A stretch of 64,000 nt of DNA from Tepidimonas alkaliphilus (lineage in GTDB: Bacteria; Pseudomonadota; Gammaproteobacteria; Burkholderiales; Burkholderiaceae_C), in the NCBI RefSeq assembly GCF_007556595.1, contig NZ_VJNB01000001.1, positions 62,001 to 126,000 on the forward strand, read 5' to 3'. The first letter of the stretch is position 1. The number at the start of each line of letters is the position of its first letter. The position numbers and the translations under genes were made by a program. Positions 34,611 through 44,964 of this stretch are shown here, one piece after another. Under the pieces are notes generated by a model. That model had not been told where the DNA came from. It saw nothing but the letters and a program-made list of their open reading frames with translations, and ran no database searches.

Positions 34611-37600
34611 TCAGGCCGCCGCCGGCCGGATGCGGAACCACAGCGCGTACAGCGCCGGCACGAACAGCAGCGTGATCGCCGTGCCGACGGCCACGCCGCC
34701 GATCAGCACGTAGGCCAGCGGCCCCCAGAAGCTGTCGTGCGTCAGCGGTACGAAGGCCAGCACCGCCGCCAGCGCCGTCAGCACCACCGGACGGGCGCGC
34801 TGCACCGCCGCTTCGACCACGGCGTCGAAGGCGCTCAGGCCAGCTTTGAAGTTGTCGGCCACCTGCTGCGTGAGGATCAGCGTGTTGCGCATCAGGATGC
34901 CGGCCAGGCCCGTCAGCCCCAGCAGCGCCACGAAGCCGAACGGCTGCCAGAACACCAGCAGCGCCAGCACCGCGCCGATCAGCCCCAGCGGCGCGGTGGC
35001 CACGACCATGAAGGTGCCGGCAAACGAGCGCATCTGCAGCATGATGAAGATCAGCATCGCCGCCACCATCAGCGGCTGCAGCTTCTGGATCGAGAGGTTG
35101 GCCTTCTCGGACTGTTCCACCGAGCCGCCGATGGCCACGCGGTAGCCGGGCGGCAGTTCGGCGCGCAGCGGCTCCAGCGCCTTCCAGACGGCGGCGGTGA
35201 CGTCGTTGGGCTGCGCGCCACGCACCTCGGCCTGCACGGCCACGAACGGCTCGCGGTTGTAGCGCTTGATGACCGGCTCCTCGTAGCGCACCTCCAGCTG
35301 GCCGAGTTGCGCCAGTGGCACCTTGCGCCCGTCGCGGTTGAGCAGCTCGAGCGACCCGACCGTCTCGGCGCTGGGCCGCGCGCCAAGCACCGCACCGCGC
35401 GCCATCAGCTCCACCGTGCGGTTGCCGATGCGCAGCTGCGTCACCGGCACGCCGTCGAGCAACGTCTGCAGCTGCTGCGCCACGTCCTGCGGCGTGAGGC
35501 CCAGCAGCCGCAGCCGGTCGGCGTCGGCGCGCAGCGCCAGCACCGGCACGCGCTCGTCCCATTCCAGGTGCGCATCGACCACGTGCGGGTTGGCCGCCAT
35601 CACCTCGCGCACGCGGTGCGCGACGCGGCGCAGCTCCACCGGATCGGGCCCGAAGACGCGGAACTGCACCGGCCAGGCCACCGGCGGGCCATACAGCAGC
35701 CGCGCCACGCGCACGCGCGCCTCGGCAAATTCGCCGCGCTGGATGTGGTCTTCGAGCGTGGCGATGATGCGGTCGCGGCTCGCCTCGTCGTGCGCGACGA
35801 CGATCAGCTTGCCAAACGCCGGGTTGGGCGGCTCCGGGTTGGCGGAGATGAAAAATCGCGGCGCGCCTGCCCCGACGTAGGCTGACAGCGTCTTGACCTC
35901 CGGCATCGGCGCCAGGATCGCCTCCAGCCGGCGCACGGTCTGGTCGGTGACGCGGATGCTCGTGCCCTGCGGCAGATAGACGCTGACCAGCACCTCCGGG
36001 CGGTCGCTGCTGGGGAAGAACTGCTTGGGCACCACCTTGGCCATGGCGAGCCCCGCCAGCGCCAGCAGCGCCACGGTGGCGGCCACCACCGTCTTGCGCT
36101 GCGTCACGCACCAGGCCACGACGGCCCGCAGCCGGCGGTAGGCCGGGGTCTGGTAGAGCTGGTCGTGGCCGTGGCGCGCCTCGGGCGGCACGTCGCGCAG
36201 CATCTTCACGCCCAGGTAAGGGGTGAACGTCACCGCCACCAGCCACGACACCAGCAGGCTGATCGCCAGCACCCAGAAGATGTTGCCGGCGTATTCGCCC
36301 ACGCCCGAGCGCGCAAAGCCGATCGGCAGAAAGCCCGCCACCGTGACGAGGGTGCCGAACAGCATCGGCGCGGCCGTCACGTTCCAGGCATGAGCGGCGG
36401 CGCGCACCCGGTCCCAGCCTTCTTCCATCTTCACCAGCATCATCTCCACGGCGATGATGGCGTCGTCCACCAGCAGGCCCAGCGAGATGATCAGCGCCCC
36501 CAGCGTGATGCGGTCCAGGTTGATGCCCATGGCCTTGAAGACCACGAAGCTCAGGCCCAGCGTCACCGGCACCGCGATGCCGACGATCAGGCCCGCCCGC
36601 AGCCCGATGGCCAGCATGCTCACGCCCATCACCACCGCCACCGCAACCAGAAACTTGATCTGGAACAGATTGACGGCCTTGGCGATGGCGTCGGCCTGGT
36701 TGGTCAGCTGCGTCAGCTCCAGCCCGAGCGGCAGCTCGGCCTTCTCGCGCTCCAGGTAAGCATGCAGGCGCTCGCCGAGCTGCAGGCCGTTTTCCCCTTT
36801 GTTCATCACGACGCCGATCAGCACCGCGTCCTGCCCGCGCGCGCGCACCAGGTAGCTGGGCGGATCTTCGTAGCCGCGGCGGATGGTGGCGATGTCGCCC
36901 AGCCGGATCACCTTGCCGCCGGCACGGATCGGCAGCCGCGCCAGCGCCTCGGGGTCGGAGAGGTCGGCGTCGAGCCGGATGTGCAGGCGCGGGCCGTCGG
37001 TTTCCAGCCGGCCGGTGGGCACCAGGCGGTTGCTGGCGTCGATGGCCTCGAAGATGGCCTGCGGCGACAGGCCCAGGTTGACCAGCCGCGCGTTGTCGAA
37101 TTCCACATCCATGCGCTGCGTGCGCTCGCCCAGCAGCAGCGCCTTGTGCACGCCGTCGATGCGCTGGATCTGGTCGCGCAGCCGCTCGGCCTCGCGCACC
37201 AGCTCATCGTGCGGCAGCTTGGGCGCGGTCAGCGCCAGCAGGCTGAAATAGACGTCGGCGAAGTCGTCGTTGGCCACCGGGCCGATGACGCCCGCGGGCA
37301 TCTCGCGCTGCGCATCCCACATGCGCTTGCGCACCTGGTAGAACAGTTCCGGCACGCGCGCCTGCGGTGTGTAGTCGTGGAACTCCACCTGCAGCGTGGC
37401 CTGCCCGGGGCGGATCGTGGTCTCGATGCGGTAGAGGAATTCAACCTCCTGGATTTTTTTCTCCAGCCGGTCCACCACCTGCTCCTGCAGCTGCTGCGGC
37501 GTGGCGCCGGGCCAGGCCACATTGACCTGCATCACGCGCACGGTGAAGGCCGGATCCTCCGCACGACCCAGTGTCGCAAAGGCGTAGATGCCGCCCAGCA

Positions 37601-37673
37601 CCGACAGGATCAGGAAGAAGAGCGTGACGGCGCGCTCGCGCACCGCCAGCGCCGACAGGTTCGGAAAGCTCAT
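34611..37673 (-). CDS. RND efflux pump inner-membrane permease
   Basis: 1020 residues. Twelve-helix RND transporter: a first helix near 15-33, a large periplasmic loop, helices from about 335, and the proton-relay Asp pair in LGLLVDDAIIAVEMM; the second half repeats the layout from about 525. Most like the AcrB/MdtB hydrophobe-amphiphile group by overall pattern. ATG overlaps the stop of the adaptor gene upstream. No outer-membrane channel gene is present in the window, so a shared TolC-type channel must be used. Substrate unknown. Probably repressed by the divergent TetR protein. Confidence 0.93.
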   Translation of the reverse strand: MSFPNLSALAVRERAVTLFFLILSVLGGIYAFATLGRAEDPAFTVRVMQVNVAWPGATPQQLQEQVVDRLEKKIQEVEFLYRIETTIRPGQATLQVEFHDYTPQARVPELFYQVRKRMWDAQREMPAGVIGPVANDDFADVYFSLLALTAPKLPHDELVREAERLRDQIQRIDGVHKALLLGERTQRMDVEFDNARLVNLGLSPQAIFEAIDASNRLVPTGRLETDGPRLHIRLDADLSDPEALARLPIRAGGKVIRLGDIATIRRGYEDPPSYLVRARGQDAVLIGVVMNKGENGLQLGERLHAYLEREKAELPLGLELTQLTNQADAIAKAVNLFQIKFLVAVAVVMGVSMLAIGLRAGLIVGIAVPVTLGLSFVVFKAMGINLDRITLGALIISLGLLVDDAIIAVEMMLVKMEEGWDRVRAAAHAWNVTAAPMLFGTLVTVAGFLPIGFARSGVGEYAGNIFWVLAISLLVSWLVAVTFTPYLGVKMLRDVPPEARHGHDQLYQTPAYRRLRAVVAWCVTQRKTVVAATVALLALAGLAMAKVVPKQFFPSSDRPEVLVSVYLPQGTSIRVTDQTVRRLEAILAPMPEVKTLSAYVGAGAPRFFISANPEPPNPAFGKLIVVAHDEASRDRIIATLEDHIQRGEFAEARVRVARLLYGPPVAWPVQFRVFGPDPVELRRVAHRVREVMAANPHVVDAHLEWDERVPVLALRADADRLRLLGLTPQDVAQQLQTLLDGVPVTQLRIGNRTVELMARGAVLGARPSAETVGSLELLNRDGRKVPLAQLGQLEVRYEEPVIKRYNREPFVAVQAEVRGAQPNDVTAAVWKALEPLRAELPPGYRVAIGGSVEQSEKANLSIQKLQPLMVAAMLIFIMLQMRSFAGTFMVVATAPLGLIGAVLALLVFWQPFGFVALLGLTGLAGILMRNTLILTQQVADNFKAGLSAFDAVVEAAVQRARPVVLTALAAVLAFVPLTHDSFWGPLAYVLIGGVAVGTAITLLFVPALYALWFRIRPAAA

Positions 37674-38770
37674 CGCGCGCGCTCCTGCACCGTCATGCCC
37701 TGCTGCAGCAGGTGCGTGCCCAGCGCCACCACGCGCTCGCCGGCCTGCAGCGGCGCGGCCACGACGGCGTGCCGGTTATCGACGCGCAACACGCGCACCG
37801 GCACCGTCTCCAGCTTGCCGTCGCGCACGCGCCAGACGCGCGGCCCTTCGGCGCGTTCATCCAGCGCGCCCACCGGCACGCGCCAGGTGCCGACCGGGCT
37901 GGCACCCGCGTCCAATGGGGCGGTCGGCTGGCCCGGCAGCGCGAACTGCGTGCTGACGACGCTGCCCAGCGGCAGCTCCGCCGGCAGGCCGTCGGCGCGG
38001 TAGCGCGCGCGGCGCGTGCGCGCCAGCGTATCCACCATCGGGGCGGCCTCGCGCAGGGCGAGCGCCACCGTGCGCCCGTCCGGCAGCCGCGCCTGACCGG
38101 TCGCGGGCGGGGTGACGGTCTCGGGGAAGAACACCTCCACCTCGCGTGCGCCGGCCTGCGCGAGCGTCGCCACCGGCTGGCCCGCCGCCACCACCTGGCC
38201 CGGCTGACCGGTGACCTCGGTGACGACGCCGGCCGCCGGCGCGCGCAGCTGTGCGTAGGCGCGGCCGTTGCGCACCTGGGCGAGCCGCGCCTGCGCGGCG
38301 TCGCGGCGGCTGGCGGCCTCGCGCGCGGCCAGCTGCGCGCGGTCGGTGGCCTGGGCGCTGACGAAGCCCTGCGTCGCGAGCGTGCGCACCCGCTCCAGAT
38401 CCGCCTGTGCGGTGCGCAGCGCCGCTTCGGCGGCGGCCACGTCGGCCTCGGCGGCGCGTACGGCCTGCTCCAGATCCGACGGGTCCAGCTCGAACAGCAC
38501 CTGCCCGGCCTGCACGCTCTGGCCCGCGTCCACGCGCCGCGCGGCGATGCGCCCGCCGACCTGGAACGCCAGCGGCGCCTCCACCCGCGCGCGCACCGTG
38601 CCGGACAGGCCCAGCCCCGAAGCCGTCAACGGCTCCACCGCCGCGGTGGCCACCACCGGCGTCGGCGTCTCGGCGCGCGGCGTTTCGATCCGCTGGCAAC
38701 CCGCTGTCAATCCCATCACGATAAGGCCAACTACGCTCAAGCTGGCGCGCCGCAAGGCCATAACCTTCAC
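37670..38770 (-). CDS. RND efflux periplasmic adaptor lipoprotein
   Basis: 366 residues. The start chosen is GTG at 38770 because AGGAGG (38780-38785) lies 9 bases before it; the ATG at 38761 is 18 bases from it. A signal ending in the lipobox LTAGC anchors it in the inner membrane. Lipoyl/barrel-sandwich halves (PLAFQVGGRIAARRVDAGQ and YAQLRAPAAGVVTEV) flank an alpha-helical hairpin (about 110-160), the membrane-fusion-protein plan. Translationally coupled to the pump gene. Confidence 0.93.
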   Translation of the reverse strand: MKVMALRRASLSVVGLIVMGLTAGCQRIETPRAETPTPVVATAAVEPLTASGLGLSGTVRARVEAPLAFQVGGRIAARRVDAGQSVQAGQVLFELDPSDLEQAVRAAEADVAAAEAALRTAQADLERVRTLATQGFVSAQATDRAQLAAREAASRRDAAQARLAQVRNGRAYAQLRAPAAGVVTEVTGQPGQVVAAGQPVATLAQAGAREVEVFFPETVTPPATGQARLPDGRTVALALREAAPMVDTLARTRRARYRADGLPAELPLGSVVSTQFALPGQPTAPLDAGASPVGTWRVPVGALDERAEGPRVWRVRDGKLETVPVRVLRVDNRHAVVAAPLQAGERVVALGTHLLQQGMTVQERAR

Positions 38771-38792
38771 GGTGGTGTTCCTCCTAAGCGGT

Positions 38793-38828
38793 GTGCAGTG
38801 CACTAATTATGAAACGCTATCGTATAGT
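38793..38828. promoter_or_regulatory. Divergent operator/promoter region of the efflux genes and tetR
   Basis: GTGCAGTGCAC (38793-38803) is a perfect 5+1+5 palindrome, followed by CTATCGTATAG (38817-38827, 4-base arms with 3-base centre) that overlaps the tetR -10 box TATAGT (38823-38828). Either symmetric element could bind the TetR protein. The AT-rich stretch between contrasts with the surroundings. The -10 box ends 7 bases before the tetR ATG. Confidence 0.55.
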
Positions 38829-38835
38829 AAATGCC

Positions 38836-39513
38836 ATGACCCCACCGCAAACAGGCATGCGCATTGGCCAGCCTGGCCGCCCGCTGGACGCGCGCAAGGA
38901 CGAGCTTATCCTGCAAGCCGGGCGCGAGCTGTTGCTGCGCGGCGGCCCGCTGGCATTGACCATGGAGGCGGTGGCGCGGGCCAGCGGAGTTTCCAAAGCC
39001 ACGCTCTACCGCCGCTGGCCGCATCGCGAGGCTCTGCTAGAGGCGCTGGTGCTGCGCGAGGCGCAGCCGCTGTTGAGCATGTTGGAAGGCACCCCCACGG
39101 ACGACGCCGGGCTGGCCGCCAAGTTGGAGGCGTTTTTGGATTCGATGCTGGCGTTGATGGGACAGCCGGGTTATCGCGCTTACCTGCAGGCGATTGTGGC
39201 GCTGCCCCAGCAGCAAGCCGACTTGCAGCGCATCTGGTGGCTTGGCCCGCATCAGACGATGGAGTCGGTGGCGGCCTTGTTGCGCCGCTATGCCGCCGCG
39301 CAGGGCCGCCGCTGGCCGGCCGCTGCGCGTGATGCCGAAACGCTCATCGGCATGGCTATCGGCCTGGAGCAAGCGCGCATTCTTTACCGTCAGCGGCCGT
39401 GGCGGGCCGATGCGCGGCTTCGACGGCGCCTGATACGAGCGGTGGTGGCCAGCTTTTTGGGGCGTAGGTCGGCCGGGATTGCGGTCTGCGAGGGTAACGT
39501 GGGACGAGGATAA
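38836..39513 (+). CDS. TetR-family transcriptional regulator
   Basis: 225 residues from the ATG at 38836. The N-terminal helix-turn-helix domain has ARKDELILQAGRELLLRGG and MEAVARASGVSKATLYRRWP, typical of TetR; the C-terminal ligand domain is divergent. It is divergent from the adaptor-pump pair, so it most likely represses it until a ligand binds. Alternative in-frame starts upstream (38791, 38809) would lie within the operator. Its stop is 6 bases from the end of the convergent DUF167 gene. Confidence 0.9.
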   Translation: MTPPQTGMRIGQPGRPLDARKDELILQAGRELLLRGGPLALTMEAVARASGVSKATLYRRWPHREALLEALVLREAQPLLSMLEGTPTDDAGLAAKLEAFLDSMLALMGQPGYRAYLQAIVALPQQQADLQRIWWLGPHQTMESVAALLRRYAAAQGRRWPAAARDAETLIGMAIGLEQARILYRQRPWRADARLRRRLIRAVVASFLGRRSAGIAVCEGNVGRG

Positions 39514-39519
39514 GGTCGA

Positions 39520-39813
39520 TTAGCTCGCTTGCATTGCCTGCAGGGCGCCTGCGTTGTCCAGTCCATCGATTGCCAGTCGTTTGGTGCGGCTGGTGTGCCC
39601 ACGAACGATGCGCACGCACGAGCGGGGCACCCCACATCGCTCAGCCACGAAGGCGATGAGCGCCTCGTTGGCCGCGCTGTCCACCGGCGGGGCGGCGAGC
39701 TGGATCTTGGGCAGACCGCCGTGCAGGCCCGCAAGCCGCGTCTGGCGCGCGCCGGGCTGGCAATAGATGGTGAGGGCAGCGGTGACGTTGGGGTCGCGCT
39801 TGGCCATGGCCAC
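39520..39813 (-). CDS. DUF167 (YggU-like) protein
   Basis: 97 residues. The alpha/beta DUF167 features are TIYCQPGARQTRLAG, IQLAAPPVDSAANEALIAFVAE and VRGHTSRTKRLAIDG. Function unknown. A second in-frame ATG two codons in is an alternative start. Downstream of tRNA-Thr on the same strand but separated from it by a hairpin. Confidence 0.88.
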   Translation of the reverse strand: MAMAKRDPNVTAALTIYCQPGARQTRLAGLHGGLPKIQLAAPPVDSAANEALIAFVAERCGVPRSCVRIVRGHTSRTKRLAIDGLDNAGALQAMQAS

Positions 39814-39835
39814 ATGGGCCTGGATGCTAGCAAAG

Positions 39836-39854
39836 AGCCCGCGCGAGGCGGGCT
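39836..39854 (-). terminator. Hairpin after tRNA-Thr
   Basis: On the minus strand AGCCCGC, loop CTCGC, GCGGGCT, then CTTTG. A perfect 7-base stem with a short T-run, 17 bases past the tRNA CCA end; a plausible terminator or processing structure. Confidence 0.5.
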
Positions 39855-39870
39855 TAAGCCTTGATTTTCC

Positions 39871-39946
<76 letters not shown>

Positions 39947-39992
39947 TTGGCGACTTGCCCGGTTTGAGCGGACGATATCGCTTAAACCACCA

Positions 39993-41045
39993 TTATACCG
40001 CTGTTGCGGGGGCTGGCTGGCCGTCGGCCTCGAGGTGGTAGCGCGTCACGCGCTCGACCTCGTTTTTGGAGCCGAGGATGACGGCCACGCGGTCGTGCAG
40101 GCCCTTCGGCTCGATGTCGAGGATGCGCCGGCGCCCATCGGTGGCGGCCCCGCCCGCCTGCTCGACGATCCAGCCCATCGGGTTGGCCTCGTACATGAGA
40201 CGCAGCTTGCCGGGCTTGTTCGGCTCGCGCTTGTCCCACGGGTAGAGGAACACGCCGCCGCGCGTCAGGATGCGGTGCACGTCGGCCACCATCGAGGCGA
40301 TCCAGCGCATGTTGAAGTCCTTGCCACGCGGGCCCTCCGCGCCGGCCAGGCACTCCTCGATGTAGCGGCGCACCGGCGCGGCCCAGTGGCGCCAGTTGCT
40401 CATGTTGATGGCGAACTCGCGCGTGTCCTCGGGGATACGAACCTGGTCTTGCGTCAACACCCAGGCGCCCTGTTCGCGGTCGAGCGTGAACATTGCCACG
40501 CCGTTGCCGACGGTGAGCACCAGCGTGGTCTGCGGGCCGTAGATGCAGTAGCCGGCGGCGACCTGCTGGCGCCCAGGCTGCAGGAAGTCGGCCTCGCTGA
40601 CCGGCTCGATGACGGCGGGATCGTCGTGCAGGCGCTTCAGCACCGAGAAGATGGTGCCGATGCTGACGTTGCAGTCGATGTTGCTGGAGCCATCCAGCGG
40701 GTCGAACAGCAGCAGGTATTCGCCCTGGGGATAGCGGTTGGGGATCGGGTGGATGCCGTCCAGCTCCTCGGAGGCCATGGCCGCCAGATGCCCGCCCCAT
40801 TCGTTGGCCTCGATCAGCACCTCGTTGGCGATGACGTCGAGTTTCTTCTGCACCTCGCCCTGGACGTTCTCGGTGCCGGCCGAGCCGAGCACGCCGCCCA
40901 GCGCCCCTTTGCCGACGGCGATGGCGATGCGCTTGCAGGCGCGCGCGACAACCTCCAGCAGCAGCCGCAGCTGTGGCGTGATGACGCCGTGCACGCGCTG
41001 CTGCTCGATCAGGTAGCGGGTCAGCGAGATGCGGGACTCGGACAT
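39993..41045 (-). CDS. fbp: Fructose-1,6-bisphosphatase class I
   Basis: 350 residues from the ATG at 41045. Gluconeogenesis or Calvin-cycle enzyme. It has [13 protein letters not shown], the metal-binding [20 protein letters not shown] and a C-terminal [21 protein letters not shown]. Follows pepN by 32 bases. Confidence 0.97.
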   Translation of the reverse strand: MSESRISLTRYLIEQQRVHGVITPQLRLLLEVVARACKRIAIAVGKGALGGVLGSAGTENVQGEVQKKLDVIANEVLIEANEWGGHLAAMASEELDGIHPIPNRYPQGEYLLLFDPLDGSSNIDCNVSIGTIFSVLKRLHDDPAVIEPVSEADFLQPGRQQVAAGYCIYGPQTTLVLTVGNGVAMFTLDREQGAWVLTQDQVRIPEDTREFAINMSNWRHWAAPVRRYIEECLAGAEGPRGKDFNMRWIASMVADVHRILTRGGVFLYPWDKREPNKPGKLRLMYEANPMGWIVEQAGGAATDGRRRILDIEPKGLHDRVAVILGSKNEVERVTRYHLEADGQPAPATAV

Positions 41046-41077
41046 GGTGGCGACTCCGGGCGGAAAAGGGCAGGGGG

Positions 41078-43741
41078 TCAGTCGGCCAGCGCGCGCGTGA
41101 CGACCTCGCGCACGTCGGTGCTGAGCGGCTCGTGCGCGGCCACCGCCTGCAGCGCGGCCTGCGCGGCGCTGCGGTAGGGCTCGGCGAGCTTCTTCCAGCG
41201 GTCCAGCGCGCGCGCCAGGCGCGCGGCCACCTGCGGGTTGAAGGCGTCGAGCTCCAGCACGCGGTCGCGCCAGAAGGCGTAGCCGGCGCCGTCGGCGCGG
41301 TGGAAGCCTGCCGGGTTGGCGTGGCAGTAAGTGTGGATCAGGCTGCGCGCGCGGTTGGGGTTGCGCAGGTGGAAGTCCGGGTGCTGCAGCAGCGCCTGCA
41401 CGCGCGGCAGCGCGTCGCCGCCGCGGTCCGGCGCGCCGGCCTGCAGCGCGAACCACTTGTCCAGCACCAGCTCCTCGTCGCGGAAGCGGGCGTGGAACTG
41501 CTCCAGCGCGCGCGCCGCCAGCTCGTGCCCGGCCGTGACCAGGGCGCTGAGCGCCGCGTAGCGGTCGGTCATGTTGGTGGCGTCCTTGAAGCGCTGGTAG
41601 GTCTTGCCGGGCCAGACCGGGTTGCCGTTGTCGCGCGCGGCCAGACACAGCATCTGCAGCGCGAGGCCCGCCAGCGCCCGCCGGCCGGCGCTGACCGGGT
41701 CAGGCCGGTAGGCGCCGTTGTCCTTGTGCTGTTCGTAGGCCCAGATCCAGTCCTCGTGCAGCGCGTGCGCGAGCTGGCGGCGCATCGCCTCGCGCACCGC
41801 GTGGATGCGCTGCGGATCGACCGCGTCGAGCTGCTCGGCGATGTAGGTCTCGGCCGGCAGCGTCAGCACCAGCTCCTTGAACGCCGCATCCAGCGTCGGG
41901 TGGCGCAGCACCGCGCGCATCGCCTCGAGGAACGGCGCATCCAGCGGATCGTGCACCGGGCCGTCGGCGCGCACCGCCGCCAGCGCCCGCCGCAGCGCCA
42001 GCTGCTGGCCGGCCTCCCAACGGTTGAAGGGGTCGGTGTCGTGCGCCAGCAGCGTGCGCAGCTCGTCGTCGCTCAGGTCGTGCTCCAGGATCACCGGGGC
42101 GCTGAAACCGCGCAGCAGCGACGGCACCGGTGCGGCGTCCAGCCCCTCGAAGACGAGGGTGGTCTGCGGCTCGTGCAGCACCACCAGCCGCTCGGTCTGC
42201 GGCAGCGCGCGGCCCTGGGCGTCCAGCAGGCCCATGGCCACCGGAATGACGAACGGCTCCTTGACCGGCTGGCCCGGCGTCGGCGGGCAGCTCTGCCGCA
42301 GCGTCAGCGTGTAGGTGCGCGCCTCGGCGTCGTAGTGCCCGCGGGCGTGCACGCGCGGCGTGCCGGCCTGGGAATACCAGCGCTTGAACTGCGGCAGCCG
42401 GCGCGCCAGCTCGCTGTCGGGGTTGGCGTCCGCCATCGCCTGCGCGAAGTCGTCGCAGGTGACGGCCTGCCCGTCGTGGCGCTCGAAGTAGAGCTTCAGG
42501 CCCCGCGCGAAGCCGTCGCGGCCGACCAGGGTCTGCATCATCCGCACGACCTCGGCGCCCTTCTCGTACACCGTGACGGTGTAGAAGTTGTTGATCTCGG
42601 CGTACTGGTCGGGGCGCACCGGGTGCGCCATCGGGCCGGCGTCCTCCGGGAACTGCACGGTGCGCAGCACGCGCACGTCCTCGATGCGCTTGACAGCGCG
42701 CGCCGAGGGGCTGCCGGCCATATCCTGGCTGAATTCCTGGTCGCGGAAGACCGTCAGCCCTTCCTTGAGGCTCAGCTGGAACCAGTCGCGGCAGGTCACG
42801 CGGTTGCCGGTCCAGTTGTGGAAATACTCGTGCGCCACCACCGACTCGATGTTGGCGTAGTCGGTGTCGGTGGCGGTGGCCGGGTTGGCCAGCACGTACT
42901 TGGTGTTGAAGATGTTGAGGCCCTTGTTCTCCATCGCGCCCATGTTGAAGTCGCCCGTGGCGACCACCATGAAGCGCTCCAGGTCCAGCGGCAGGCCAAA
43001 GCGCGTCTCGTCCCAGGCGATGGCCGCCATCAGCGACTGCATCGCGTGTTCGGTCTTGTCGAGGTCCGCCGGGCGCACGTAAATCTGCAGCAAGTGCTCG
43101 GTGCCGTGGCGGCTGACGATCGGCTGGCTGCGGCAGACCAGGTCGCCGGCCACCAGCGCGAACAGGTAGCACGGCTTGCGGTGCGGATCGACCCATTTGG
43201 CGTAGTGACGCCCGCCGTCCAGCTCGCCGCTTTCGACCAGGTTGCCGTTGGACAGCAGCACGGGATAGCGCTTCTTGTCGGCGCGCAGCGTCACGGTGTA
43301 GGTGGCCATGACGTCGGGCCGGTCGAGGAAGTAGGTGATGCGGCGAAAGCCCTCGGCTTCGCACTGCGTGAAGAAGGTGCCCTGGCTGACGTAGAGGCCC
43401 ATCAGCTGGGTGTTCTTCTCCGGCGCGCAGGTGGTGAAGATTTCCAGCTCGAACGGCTCGGGGCCTTCGGGCAGGGCCTCCAGCACGAGCTGGCTGCCAT
43501 CGATCCGGAAGCTGGCGCCCTGGCCGTTGACCAGCACCCGCGCGAGGTTCAGCTCCTCGCCGTCCAGCCGCAGCGGCTGCGCCGGCACGTCGGGGTTGCG
43601 GCGCACGCGCATGCGGTTGAGCACGCGCGTCTTGGCCGGGTCAAGGTCAAAGGTGAGATCGACGGTGTCGATCCAGTAGGCCGGCGGCGCGTAATCCTCG
43701 CGGCGCACGATACGGGGGGTGCCTTCACGCATGGCGGTCAT
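41078..43741 (-). CDS. pepN: Aminopeptidase N
   Basis: 887 residues. M1-family zinc aminopeptidase with substrate-binding [11 protein letters not shown] and zinc motif [18 protein letters not shown], third ligand Glu in [13 protein letters not shown]. The length fits the proteobacterial PepN group. An ATG three codons in (43732) is an alternative start. Between prfB (26 bases upstream) and fbp. Confidence 0.97.
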   Translation of the reverse strand: MTAMREGTPRIVRREDYAPPAYWIDTVDLTFDLDPAKTRVLNRMRVRRNPDVPAQPLRLDGEELNLARVLVNGQGASFRIDGSQLVLEALPEGPEPFELEIFTTCAPEKNTQLMGLYVSQGTFFTQCEAEGFRRITYFLDRPDVMATYTVTLRADKKRYPVLLSNGNLVESGELDGGRHYAKWVDPHRKPCYLFALVAGDLVCRSQPIVSRHGTEHLLQIYVRPADLDKTEHAMQSLMAAIAWDETRFGLPLDLERFMVVATGDFNMGAMENKGLNIFNTKYVLANPATATDTDYANIESVVAHEYFHNWTGNRVTCRDWFQLSLKEGLTVFRDQEFSQDMAGSPSARAVKRIEDVRVLRTVQFPEDAGPMAHPVRPDQYAEINNFYTVTVYEKGAEVVRMMQTLVGRDGFARGLKLYFERHDGQAVTCDDFAQAMADANPDSELARRLPQFKRWYSQAGTPRVHARGHYDAEARTYTLTLRQSCPPTPGQPVKEPFVIPVAMGLLDAQGRALPQTERLVVLHEPQTTLVFEGLDAAPVPSLLRGFSAPVILEHDLSDDELRTLLAHDTDPFNRWEAGQQLALRRALAAVRADGPVHDPLDAPFLEAMRAVLRHPTLDAAFKELVLTLPAETYIAEQLDAVDPQRIHAVREAMRRQLAHALHEDWIWAYEQHKDNGAYRPDPVSAGRRALAGLALQMLCLAARDNGNPVWPGKTYQRFKDATNMTDRYAALSALVTAGHELAARALEQFHARFRDEELVLDKWFALQAGAPDRGGDALPRVQALLQHPDFHLRNPNRARSLIHTYCHANPAGFHRADGAGYAFWRDRVLELDAFNPQVAARLARALDRWKKLAEPYRSAAQAALQAVAAHEPLSTDVREVVTRALAD

Positions 43742-43767
43742 GGGTGCGTTCCTGATGGGGGAGGGGC

Positions 43768-44872
43768 TCAGACGCCCTGCTTGAGCGAGGCTTCGATGAA
43801 CACGTCAAGGTCGCCGTCCAGCACCTTCTGCGGCGTGGAGACTTCGACGTTGGTGCGCAGGTCCTTGACGCGGCTTTGGTCGAGCACATAGCTGCGGATC
43901 TGGTGGCCCCAGCCGACGTCGGTCTTGCTGGCCTCCAACTGCTGCTTGGTTTCCATGCGCTTGCGCATTTCCAGCTCGTAGAGCTTGGAGCGCAGGCGCT
44001 GCCACGCCAGGTCGCGGTTGGAGTGCTGGCTGCGGCTGTCCTGCGCGGTGACGACGATGCCGGTGGGGATGTGCGTCAAGCGCACCGCGGAGTCGGTCTT
44101 GTTGACGTGCTGGCCGCCGGCGCCGCTGGCGCGAAACGTGTCCACGCGCACATCGGCCGGGTTGATCTCCACCTCGATCGAGTCGTCGATTTCCGGATAG
44201 ACGAACACCGAGGCAAACGACGTGTGGCGCCCGCCGGAAGAATCAAACGGCGACTTGCGCACCAGCCGGTGCACGCCGGTTTCGGTGCGCAGCAGTCCAA
44301 AAGCGTAGTCGCCCTCCACGCGGATGGTGGCGCTTTTGATGCCCGCTGTCTCACCCGGCTGCTCGTCCTCCACCGTGGCCTTGAAGCCCTTGCGCTCGGC
44401 GTAGCGCAGGTACTGGCGCAGCAGCATCTGCGCCCAGTCGCACGCCTCGGTGCCGCCGGCGCCGGCCTGGATGTCGATGAAGCAGTTGTTGGGGTCCGCC
44501 GGGTTGTTGAACATGCGGCGGAATTCGAGCTTCTCGACCTCGGGCGCGATGCGCGCCACGTCGGCCTCGATCGTTTCCAGGCCCGCGTCGTCGCCCTCGG
44601 CGCGCGACATCTCGAACAGCTCGGCGTTGTCGGCCAGCTCCTGCGCCAGCCGGTCCAGCACCAGCACCACGTCCTCGAGCGACTTCTTCTCCTTGGCCAG
44701 CTCCTGCGCGCGCTTGGGGTCGTTCCAGACGCCCGGATCCTCCAGCGCGGCGTTGACCTCCGACAGCTTCAGCGCCTTGGCGTCGTAGTCAAAGAAACCT
44801 CCGCAAGTCGGCGACGCGCTGCGTCAGGTCCTGCAGGCGGTGGGCAAGAGCGTTCAAGCGTTCGGCTTCCAT
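43768..44872 (-). CDS. prfB: Peptide chain release factor 2, with programmed +1 frameshift
   Basis: Reads from the ATG at 44872 for 27 codons to an in-frame TGA (44791-44789), then continues in the +1 frame from GAC at 44790 to the stop at 43768, giving 367 residues. RF2 recognises UGA and UAA. It has [16 protein letters not shown] (tripeptide anticodon region) and the catalytic GGQ in [17 protein letters not shown]. The break is the standard autoregulatory frameshift, not damage. Followed by pepN. Confidence 0.96.
44788..44803 (-). promoter_or_regulatory. prfB frameshift signal
   Basis: On the minus strand: CGGAGG (SD-like, 44803-44798), three bases, CTT TGA C. The SD-to-slip spacing of 3 bases equals that of the E. 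coli prfB site. Low RF2 makes ribosomes slip past the TGA. Confidence 0.93.
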
Positions 44873-44964
44873 GGCTGCGTTCCGTGCGGATCCAGTCTCG
44901 GTTCGATGACAAACCGCGGATTTTCGCACGGAGGCGCCGCTTCGGGGGCGGGCGGCACGCGCCG

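Noticed and set aside
41132-43891. A 919-codon open frame on the plus strand opposite pepN and prfB
   Set aside because: Composition is Val/Gln/His/Arg repeats typical of antisense frames in GC-rich DNA; pepN on the other strand has clear catalytic motifs. The same applies to long opposite-strand frames at 5032-6747, 21188-23314, 55383-58157 and 61867-63966.
44789-44791. In-frame TGA near the start of prfB, suggesting a pseudogene
   Set aside because: The CTTTGAC site with SD-like CGGAGG is the conserved RF2 programmed frameshift, and the downstream frame is complete.
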